Shown: positions 11,691 to 22,500 of the stretch, one piece after another | How positions within the stretch are numbered: the stretch's first letter is position 1 | How the letters are laid out: each line of letters opens with the position of its first letter | Source: Plumapathes pennacea | Lineage: Eukaryota > Cnidaria > Anthozoa > Antipatharia > Myriopathidae | Direction: 5' to 3' | Assembly: GCA_964036295.1 (NCBI GenBank) | Contig: OZ038466.1 | Span: forward strand, 9,636,001 to 9,700,000 | Length of the DNA: 64,000 nucleotides | The notes under the pieces: generated by a model | The model's input: only the letters and a program-made list of their open reading frames with translations | Database searches by the model: none | Told to the model about the DNA's origin: nothing | Program-made: the position numbers and the translations under genes

Positions 11691-12416
11691 AATACGCTTC
11701 TGTCGCCAGTTTCGGCTACCGTATTCGCTCAGAGCAATCGGAACTTGGAGTCTTGTATGATTTAGTCAGATGTCTTGTTTTTTCTGTCATGACTAAAACT
11801 GTATCAAATGCTGTAATCTGACATGCAGTGATTGCAGCGAGAATCATTCACAAGCCCTTAGAAGTATGACTAGGTCTGAAGCCCGTGTATAATTTAAAGT
11901 AAACCGTTCAAGTTTTGCTTTGATTCTGGGAGAATATGCTGTTTTGAGCGGGTTCACATACAAAACAATTCGAGCTCATTAAGTATGCATGCCCGAGTCT
12001 GGAGCATGCAGTCCAGAGTAAAAACAAATCGCACAGGAAGCCTATTTAATTGTACTGCCTATGAATTCAAAATTGGAAAATCAGTTTTCCTTTTTTACCG
12101 TATTATGACGGACGACCAACTTCAAAATTTGAGTATTAAATTTTGAGAATGTGCTTGGCAGACTGTATGAATTAATTTGACGTGCCGACCGTGGGAAATA
12201 CGTACTTTGTCACGCAATCGACTCTTTTTTTCAACGCAAAAGTATAACACACACCATTCTTTTTCTCCTTCCTTTGCGTGTAGCACTTGACCTCGAAGAA
12301 AAGATTGAGTCAACATTTTGGTAAAACAAAGGCTACTCTTGTTGGGAGTTACCAAAGTAAAAGTCCATCAATGGCAGAGGGAGGGGGTATCTGCGATTAT
12401 CCTATTTCTAGTAATA
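11300..12416. repeat. Right arm of 1.1-kb inverted duplication
   Basis: Reverse complement of 1,212-2,400 with scattered substitutions. It ends at ACTAGAAATAGGATAATCGC, the point where the left copy is abutted by the MITE-like element. Confidence 0.75.
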
Positions 12417-12513
12417 ATATATTATGTTGCACCCATATTTCAATTTCACCCGCACTGGAGTCATGGATTTGATAGCTTAAAAGCTTAGAGAATACTCAAA
12501 ATCATTACCGTAC

Positions 12514-12579
12514 CCATTTTCTTTTTCCAGGCACAGCTAATGTCTTCAATTCTGCTCTCTGGTGTCCCCCTGAGTCCAT
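12514..12579 (-). CDS. Candidate first coding exon, copy 2 (22 codons)
   Basis: Minus-strand ATG at 12,579 reading MDSGGHQRAELKTLAVPGKR then KW, with a GTACGG donor. It is homologous to the exons at 13,085 and 7,670 but lacks a 45-nt in-frame segment, so the phase is kept. Upstream leader sequence (ACCAGC before the ATG) is also shared. Confidence 0.45.
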
Positions 12580-13084
12580 GCTGGTTTTGTCACAAAGCTA
12601 AGTAAAAAGATACCAAAGTTGCTAATAAATATTGCTATATCATGGGAGCACCTACACCATTTCAGGATATATTTTCTTAATGCACAAGGTTTAATTTAGA
12701 ATATTTTAGGAAACGTTTAGGAAAGCAAATTGCCTTAGCCTTATACCAGGACTACTAATTGAGGTTATTTAAACAAACTAGTTTTGTATGAAAATACTGT
12801 ACTGTCTAGAACTCTTTGGACAATAATACTAGACCTGCAGAGAACACTTTAAAAATATCAGTCTGCTAAAAGTCCACCACCTTACAGGATATGTGTAATC
12901 AAATATATAAATTAGCCCATAGCTACAGTAGGGTTAGTTATTAGAGCTTACTTCTAGTGTCAGTAGAAATCTTAACTAATACATTCACATTTCATTTTAT
13001 TTTATTACATCACCTGAACTGGAATCATGGGCTTGACACTTTAGCTTATAGAGAGTAATCAAAATCATCTTACTGTCAACTTAC

Positions 13085-13195
13085 CATTTTTCCTTTTCCA
13101 CTCACACCTGGATCAGGTGGTGTTGAAATCTTTAACTCTTCCACGTCTGCAGCCACACTCTTCACTTCTGTTTTCTGATGTCCCTCTGGGTCCAT
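13085..13195 (-). CDS. Candidate first coding exon, copy 1 (37 codons)
   Basis: Minus-strand ATG at 13,195 reading MDPEGHQKTEVKSVAADVEE then LKISTPPDPGVSGKGKM, with a canonical GTAAGT donor. It is the most upstream of three homologous first exons, all ending in phase 0. Following introns also share sequence between the 13.0-kb and 12.45-kb copies. The family is unknown. Confidence 0.5.
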
Positions 13196-13999
13196 GCTTG
13201 GTTTGTTACAAATCTATGTAAACAGATAGCAAACTTGCTAATACATTGCTATCACCTACACCAAAGGCCTTCTTCATCTTGCTCTCATGTTTTCTATTAT
13301 TTTTTAAGTTCCAATAACTCATTCACAAGAAAGGGCATAGCTCCTTTACGCATATTTGCATGTGTGTACTTGTGAAATTCTACTTGTTTTACCTTGACTC
13401 TTATTCTGTTATACTGTAATTAATTTAAGACATTCCACTAAAGGCCCATGTGACGTTTTTCACATGAAAAGTGCTCTCTACACCCCTGACAAGACCACAT
13501 AAACAGAGCTGAAACTGTGCAGAGGGACATGATCTTTTGATTGCTTGAACAGTATCTTGGAAGTAAGGCTAGTCAGGCCCTTAGTAATATTACATACAAA
13601 TCTCTTATAAATATAACAACAACAAATGATGAAAAGTAAAGTCATCGACAACAAAGTAGTTATCCTTTTCAAAACAAAAAGTACTTGGTTGTCGATAACA
13701 AATGCAGCGGTTTTGTGATCGACAACTCACTTTTCTTGCCTGTGAGTGAGTTATTAATAAGTACGCTATTTTGTAGCAACGCCAACGATGTTGCAAGTCA
13801 GCAGCCCCTCATTTCGATAACTAAAATTGCGTATGTGGAAACACTTTTTTTTTTTAGTTGTAGATTGATTTTAGTTGTTGACTGAAAATATTTATCAATA
13901 ACAATTTGCCTTGAAATCCAATCACACTAATTTACGGGGATCCTGCTAGTATACTACAATGCTGCGATGCTCTTTCATATGGTGCAAATGATCAGATTT

Positions 14000-15300
14000 G
14001 TTATCAGGGGCTATTTGGCAGTATCAATCAGGGTTGTGTGGGTGAGGTGTGGTGAGAAAGCTCGGCGAACACAGGCAGTGACAAAGGACATCCCAACAGT
14101 AATTTATTGCATGATCTTTCTTACAGACAACACAGATATGCCACTTGGAGCAGGGTCTGTTGTGGCATGGTGCCAGGACCATGCATTTCAGATGATTCCG
14201 CTAACCTGTCATTGATGAGAAAGCTGAAGTCCATGACGAAGTTGCCAGAATGGCCCCGGGCAATCTGGCAAGGAAATAATTATGGTGAGGGCTGCAATGA
14301 GCGGGTTAGAAGTGAAAGGGCTTAATGTAGCTCCCAGGGCGCAATCCTTGTTGAAGTAAGACTGGTGGATAATGTTGGGCTGCACTCTTGCAAATGCATG
14401 GTTGCTGGAGGAGGATGAGGAAGTGGAGTACGAAAAGTATCCCACGGGCCATCCGAATTCTAAGAATTCGCAAAAGATCCCAATCAGCATACAGGCAGCG
14501 CATCTGCTCAAGTAAGTTGAGGTTGGAGGAGACGGGAAAACACAGTGTGAAGTGATAGGGACTGGAGGCGGTTTAGAGCTGGGTGCACATGGAGACAAGG
14601 TGACAAGTTAACTCAGGTTTAGAAGGCAGAGGACCCAGCTGAGCTATGGCGGTGACCCCAGGTTGCAGAAAAAGTGAGGAAGTGGGTGCAACCCATGGAC
14701 TAGGAGGACCAAGATCTGCTGAGTGGGTTATGACCCATGGCGAAGAAGTGGAGAGTTGTGATGGGTAAGGTAGTCAACCAGAAGGGGCAGGATCTTGGTG
14801 GCACATAGCTGGGGCAGATCCAGGAAGGGGGGGGGGGGGGATTCAAGGGGTTCAGTTGAACCCCCTTTATTCCAGCTCACTTGTACAAGGACAGCAAAAA
14901 AGTTTAATTCTCAGAAAACTGTTTATCATGCAGCATGAACTTCCTAAGGCTTGTAGAGGACCACTGGTAACTGCTGGTGAGCACCATGAGATCGTGGAAA
15001 TGAATGAGGAGAAAATATTGGCAAGTGTGGTCCTTGCAATGCTGGATAATGAAGAGAGAGCTGATGGCAAACTCAGGCAGTAGTAAATTATTGTACAGCT
15101 TTGGCTCAGCTGGGGTATAGATGTGTGGCCATTCTTGTGGGTTGATCATCTGCTGCAGGGCTTTCAAGTCACCTAAAGAATGGACTCCTTGCATGGAAAC
15201 CGGCATGAGCTTCAAAGCAAGGTTGTCCTGGCACAATATTGAGAAGTTACCTCAGACATTTGCTCACATAACTCCCCAAATGAAACATGTGCATATCTTC
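14000..15300 (-). pseudogene. Possible retroelement gag-like debris
   Basis: GC-richer than its surroundings. Near 14,110-14,195 the minus strand encodes a Cys/His cluster, CHNRPCSKWHICVVCKKDHA then INYC, which resembles the zinc-knuckle end of gag-like proteins of retroelements such as DIRS-type elements. Other open stretches (ALQQMINPQEWPHIYTPAEP near 15,130-15,180) lie in different frames. No intact frame, RT or recombinase is visible. A low-confidence assignment. A G-run lies at 14,827-14,839. Confidence 0.3.
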
Positions 15301-16329
15301 TGAAGATGCCCTGGTACTTTAGAGCAATAGGAAACTCTCTTGGTTCATGTCTGGTGATCTTCGTGCCAGGTTAGCCTCGCTTTGAACCCAAGATGGCAAC
15401 ACTGTGCAATGAGTGAATCATGACTAGCTGCAACAGGGGAGCCATTTTAAACTTTAGCTGTGCGAGCTTTAGCTGAAGCTCCAGCTTCTTGACTTCCATC
15501 GAACAAGCTTCATTGTTGAGGTGAAGTCCCAGGAGGTCTTAGTGTTCTGTTGAACTGGCCGTTGAGAATGGATTGACCAATAGCAGATAAACTGTGATCA
15601 TTGAACCGGACTGTCAGAGAGTCTGTGCTCTGTGATGAAAGGTTTTGGTGATCTGTGCTGAGGGCCGATGCACACGGGTCTTTGGTTGGGGTGATTTGCT
15701 TCCAAACATTTAGTCGTCACTGAGGTGCCACTTTGTTGGTGTTTTGCATTTTTTTCAACAAAATACAATACAATAGTTTAATTAACCATGTAACATTTAG
15801 GAGTAATAACTCGTTGAAACATGCATGTGAATTGAGTCATTTGAGACAGCGTAGAGCCAGTATAGTGGAGATCGATTCGACTAATCTTAAGGTGCAAAAT
15901 GCCAGATCACAAGGGGGAAATCTAATAATGGTATATTCCGCAACCTGAGTAAATTAAACTCTTTCGAAAAATCAAAATCAAAATTTTTATAAATAGCTAA
16001 ATACTGCAACACTATTTGTAGCTTTTTGGCAGGAAAACATTCACAAAGTTCTTAGCTTTATAGCATCAGGCACAATGAGATGGAAGGAGGCCTGTGTTCA
16101 ATGCCATAAGAATGCAATGATCAGAGCTCCAAGTTATGTGATTCCACAAGGACACAGTAAACCGCATGATTGTTGTTCTGCAGAGTCTATACATAGGAAT
16201 CAAAACACTCGTCCGATTACCCGTTCCTTTATCGCACAAAGGCCCCTATATGAATATAAAATGATATCTCTATAATCATTCAAGCAAAAGCTACTTTTTT
16301 TACTTAAATAGAACACTTACCACAAAAGA

Positions 16330-16500
16330 CGAAGGCTCCGTTTAATCCGAAAAGTTTTGAAACAGGAAGTACTCTCAGAAAAACGCCATGTTGCCGTGCG
16401 CCACTCCTGGAATAATTACACGAGGTCGAGGCTAGATTGCGGTCCAGTTTCCAGTCTCTCACGTGTGATCCTTGAGAGCCATCTTGTTTTCCGGAAAAAC
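16330..16500 (+). promoter_or_regulatory. MAEL upstream region with E-box and ETS-like site
   Basis: Within 45 bp of the MAEL start are a CACGTG E-box (16,460-16,465) and a palindromic TTTTCCGGAAAA ETS-type core just before the ATG. No TATA box is evident. The role is inferred from position only. Confidence 0.35.
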
Positions 16501-19500
16501 ATGCCGAACAAAAAGAAAAAGAACCAGGCCAGGAATGCTTTTTACTACTTTATGGTATCCATAAGACCTCAGTTGGAGAGACAGGGCGTTGTGCTAGAGA
16601 ACGGAATGCAGTCTTTGTCAGAAATTGCTGGTCCAAGGTGGAAGGTACCGTAAAATTTTAAAGCGAAGCTCTTTTCGTCCTAGTATGTACCCTGCACTGG
16701 TCAATTCTGTTGTTGTATTTATATTTAATGCGGAGAACAAGATAATAATCTATGAACAGCCGTCTTTCTGTAGGTTTATAAATTTTTTGTGTTCGATCCA
16801 TTCCATTTTAAATACAATTCCATGACGACATACTTTTATTTTTACGTCATTACACATGCATCTTTCACTTTAAACATGTGTTTTATCAGGGTTGTTTACG
16901 TGATTATTGTTAGAGCGTTTTTTATAGCCTTAGTCTGTTCCAAAACTTGCTAGCCAGCAACTGTTCCCAAGCAAACTATCAGATGCTGCCAAATTGATGT
17001 ACCTACCTGTATGTCTACATCTTTCTATTTTTGTGCACTCAAAAAACCTTAGGTGATGAATTTTCAGTCACTGGTGAACTTTGAGTCATCCTTTGAAGTT
17101 CAATGACACCACAGGCGGCCCAATCGTGTGGGTCGTTATATAAAGGGATTAGTATGGAGAATAATATCACTTGATCGCTAAACTGCGATTTTAACAGGAA
17201 TAATAAAGCTTTATCACACTGACCTTGTTCATATGTGTAATTTATTGCTTCTTGTTGCGTTATTTTAGCGCTAAAGTGTCTCTAGACGGGAAGAAAACGA
17301 CGAAATTCTGTCTAGAGACACTCTAGCACCAAAATAATGCCACAAGAAGCAATAAATTACACATATGAACAAGGTCAGTGTGATAAAGTTTTATTATTCC
17401 TGTTAAAATCGCAGTTTAGCGATCGAGTGATGTTCTCCATACTAATCCTATATAACGACCCACACAATTGGGCTGCCTGCACTGTGCACGTTTGGACCTG
17501 TATAGAAGGTGGGCATCTGGGTGCGAGTGTACTCTATGCTAAGGCCAGAACCATTTGGGTGGAGGGGTGGTGTCTTGATTTCTGGTGTGTGGTGGCTAGC
17601 TTATTTGAGGAAAGTGACCTGCGGACTTATAAGGAGGCAGGAATTACTTGATCCTGTGGGGAGTTCCTCAAAATTTTGGGTGGGAGTGAGTTGCCCGGGA
17701 CAACACTCTTACCCTATTTCAAACCAAAACATTCGATTTTCAGCCATTTTTCAGACCAAAAGTGTGATTTTTGATCCTATTTCAGACCAAATATCAAAAT
17801 CTTTCACCCTGTTCCAGACCAAAAGCTAGCAAAATCAATATCCTATTTCAGGCTAAAATGCTCAAAATGATGCCCTTTTAGGCAGCACATACCGTACCTT
17901 TGTGGCTTATATATGGGAGTACCCCCCTCCCCCTGTAAAAGGACAAAAACAGTGAAAGTTGACTGGCTAGAATAATTTCCAGTAAACGCTTTGAATTTTG
18001 GGATGCAGGAGGTCAATCAATATATATTCAAGAACAGGGTACTGGTATTGTCACATAATCATTCATATGCAAATTTTATTGCAGTGTGTCTTAAACAACA
18101 GCAGGAAAACAGATACAGTACTACATGTACGCATGGCTGGGACTTGTTATTTAACAGTTCATGTCTTCCTTTTCAGGACTTGCCAGACCATGAAAAGGAA
18201 GTATATCAGGAAATGGCACGACAAGAGAAGGGCAACAAAAAGTACCAGCCAGCTCGCTATGACAGGATGGACTGCACTGGACAACTCATATCTGTAAGAA
18301 TCTCTTTACTTGTAATCCTATAGTATCTTATTGTTTTGACCTCAAGTTGCCTGCTGATCTTGCAAATCTAGTTGAATGTGTAGTTCAGTGTAAGTACCAC
18401 AATGGACCGTCTGATACTGTATTGTAGAGAATGAAACAACCTAAGTTGTTAGTATTAATGTAGTAAATGTGCAAATCAACCCTGAGTAACACGCAAAATA
18501 TACAGCAGTACTGCACATTGTTAATTAAGGAAAGTAGAGCATTAAATAAGATATCATGTATATTATATTATCCTTTTTTTTTTTCCACCAGAAACGTGTG
18601 GATACAGTTAGTTTGAATGAAAAACGACGAAATGAAGAACGGGACCAGGTGAAGAGAGGCTGGATTCCAGGAAAAGGTTTGAATAGTATGTTACAGTAAT
18701 TACAGTACAACTATACTGTATAGTACAGTATACAGGTTTGCCAGAGTCTGTCTGCACTTTGATCCTGACTTCTTCCTTTGACCCTCAGCTGTGTGTGATG
18801 AGAAGTTTTATATGATTGGCTTCATGTCCATGTGTGAGCTGGAAAACCAAGAGCAGCTTCCATGTGAACTGGGTGTTTTGGAATTTTCATTAAATGGTGG
18901 AATTCACAGATTCATGCACAAGTTTATCAAACCAGGTTGGTGACATGTAATGCTGTTTGTAAACAATTTAATAGGCAAGTGCTGGCAGGACCAGAAGGAA
19001 CTTCAAGAGATTATATTAATGTAGCTTCTGTTGTTGTTATTGTCATTAGTTGTGTGGTGAACTAACTGATTAAGGTATTTCATGTTTTACGTATTAATCA
19101 GTGTGTTATATACAGTATGTACAAATGCATGTACATTCCATACTTTACTTTTATTAAGATCCAGGGCCCGGTTTTTTGAAAGTTGATTAAGCTAATCCAG
19201 GATTAACGAAATTCTTTCTCTCGACCCCGCTGCCAATAAATTGCAGAGTTTTGTTCGAAGATGGATTAAAAAGCTTGTCCCAGCTTAAAAACGCATAAAG
19301 GAAGTTGTTGTGGACGAAACCTTTGCATTTTCAGGCATATAAATGACATGAAACTTTAGACCTAATCAAGGATTAGCCTAATCTTGCTTTGAAAAACCGG
19401 GCCCAGAGTAATAGATTTTAAGGAAAATGTTAATTAAGTAATCCATAATTTTGTCTCCATAGGAAATATTCCCACAGGATACAAGTATGAGGCAATGAGC

Positions 19501-22500
19501 ACAAGTAAGACTAGATTATTGTACATTTTAACAGCAATGACTGTGGGCTTTAAGTTGTTAGTTATCAACTTCCTGTTTGTTTTTCCTTAGTAACATGCAA
19601 TAATATAGTTGATTTTTTGTTTCTTACATTTATAAGTAATAGTTGCCACAACAGTGTTTTTTTATTTCCACCTTCCAGGTAAAAAGACACACCAGATCCC
19701 AATAACAGGTCTGGCAGAGCAAGATGACACCTACAGAAAAATCTGGCTGGACCTTCTGAAATTTGTCAACCCTGAGGGTCAGACAGTCTATCCACCCCTG
19801 TACTGCAGAGTAAGGAATCTTAACCCTTTCACTCCTGAGCTCATAATACAAATTCTCCCAACCATTCAAGAAAAAATGTATGAGTGATGTAGTGATACAC
19901 AGTGATTTGGTCAGCTTTCTTCTAAGCAAACTATCAAAACCCAGCTTCTCCAGACTGAATGATACATATCTCAGGTAAAAAAATGAAAGGAGAAATTTGA
20001 AGCTGATCACTCTTGGAAGCAAAGGGGTTAACAGACCGAAGTTCCTGAGGGATGATTAAACTTCAACAGAAAAATAAACAGGACTGAAGGATGTATTATT
20101 TAGTTCAGTGAGGTTTTGTTTTCTTTTTAGAAAGTTGGGTTCCCACATGATCAAAAACAATATAAGAACATGTGATACAACTTCAAATCTGAACACTGAA
20201 AAAAAAAATCCAGTTTTCTGAACATTGACTTCTTGAATGGTTGAGGGAATCAGGTTTTTGAACTTGGGAGAGAAAAGATTTATACTTGACTGCCTTGTTT
20301 TACAGTTGAGACAAAGCCCTTTTGTCAAACTAAATTTTACTAATACATTGTCAGTACTACCAGTAAACTAAGAAACTAACATTCATAATCCTTAGATTTC
20401 AGAGACAAAATTAACAGACGTTTGTCTAAACTGGCTCGCAAAATGTGCAGGTATGTGAAAAATGTCAAAATGTCTTAGTCCACATGGAACTGCAGTGTAG
20501 ATTGGCCCCTCTCTTTTCTGTATATTGTGCACCCAAATTCACTGCCTACTGTACCTCCATTCTTTGTGAACAGAGTTGCCTAACAAGCTGAAGAAAGTGT
20601 TTGAACTTGAAGGGCTCATCTGTGATCTGCATGGACACAACAGTGACACCCAACATCTTCAGCTGTCCAAGTCACAGGCCACAGAACTACTGTCTTCAAC
20701 AGTGTTTGATTACGAGGCTGGCTCACGGTGGGTAGCCAGTAAATTCAAGCGTGCTAAAACTCTGTACATCTGAAGTATGTCATGTTTTTTTTTATGCAAA
20801 ACATGCTGCACCCACACGACCCACTCCTGGGTTTACAATAACATTATTTTATTTTTTTCCCTTTTCTATGGTATAAAGTTACAGTATTTCACATTTTTTT
20901 CCCTTTTATATGGTATAAAGTTACAGTTTTTCACATTTTTTTCCCTTTTCTATGGTATAAAGTTACAGTATTTCACATTTTTTTCCCTTTTCTATGGTAT
21001 AAAGTTACAGTATTTCACATTTTTTTTCCCTTTTCTATGGTATAAAGTTACAGTATTTCACATTTTTTCCCCTTTTCTAGGGTATAAAGTTACAGTATTT
21101 CACATTCTTTTCCCTTTTATATGGTATAAAGTTACAGTATTTCACATTTTTTTCCCTTTTCTGTAGTATAAAGTTACAGTATTTCACATTTTTTCCCCTT
21201 TTATATGGTATAAAGTTACAGTATTTCACATTTTTTTCCCTTTTCTATGGTATAAAGTTACAGTATTTCACATTCTTTTCCCTTTTATATGGTATAAAGT
21301 TACAGTATTTCACATTTTTTTCCCTTTTCTATGGTATAAAGTTACAGTATTTCACATTTTTCCCTTTTATATGGTATAAAGTTACAGTATTTCACATTCT
21401 TTTCCCTTTTATATGGTATAAAGTTACAGTATTTCACATTTTTTCCCTTTTATATGGTATAAAGTTACAGTATTTCACATTTTTTCCCTTTTATATGGTA
21501 TAAAGTCACAGTATTTCACATTTTTTCCCCTTTTATATGGTATAAAGTTACAGTATTTCACATTTTTTCCCTTTTATATGGTATAAAGTTACAGTATTTC
21601 ACATTTTTTTCCCTTTTCTATGGTATAAAGTTACAGTATTTCACATTTTTCCCCTTTTATATGGTATAAAGTTACAGTATTTCACATTCTTTTCCCTTTT
21701 ATATGGTATAAAGTTACAGTATTTCACATTTTTTTCCCTTTTCTGTAGTATAAAGTTACAGTATTTCACATTTTTTCCCCTTTTATATGGTATAAAGTTA
21801 CAGTATTTCACATTTTTTTCCCTTTTCTATGGTATAAAGTTACAGTATTTCACATTCTTTTCCCTTGTATATGGTATAAAGTTACAGTATTTCACATTTT
21901 TTTCCCTTTTCTATGGTATAAAGTTACAGTATTTCACATTTTTTCCCTTTTATATGGTATAAAGTTACAGTATTTCACATTCTTTTCCCTTTTATATGGT
22001 ATAAAGTTACAGTATTTCACATTTTTTCCCTTTTATATGGTATAAAGTTACAGTATTTCACATTTTTTCCCTTTTATATGGTATAAAGTCACAGTATTTC
22101 ACATTTTTTCCCCTTTTATATGGTATAAAGTTACAGTATTTCACATTTTTTCCCTTTTATATGGTATAAAGTTACAGTATTTCACATTTTTTCCCTTTTC
22201 TATGGTATAAAGTTACAGTATTTCACATTTTTTCCCCTTTTATATGGTATAAAGTTACAGTATTTCACATTCTTTTCCCTTTTATATGGTATAAAGTTAC
22301 AGTATTTCACATTTTTTTCCCTTTTATATGGTATAAAGTTACAGTATTTCACATTTTTCCCTTTTCTATGGTATAAAGTTACAGTATTTCACATTTTTTT
22401 CCATTTATATGGTATAAAGTTACAGTATTTCACATTTTTTTCCCTTTTCTATGGTATAAAGTTACAGTATTTCACATTCTTTTCCCTTTTCTATGGTATA

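Noticed and set aside
20777-21166. 129-codon frame repeating FSLFYGIKLQYFTF
   Set aside because: Translation of the 41-bp satellite within MAEL intron 8; it only stays open until unit-length variation shifts the frame.
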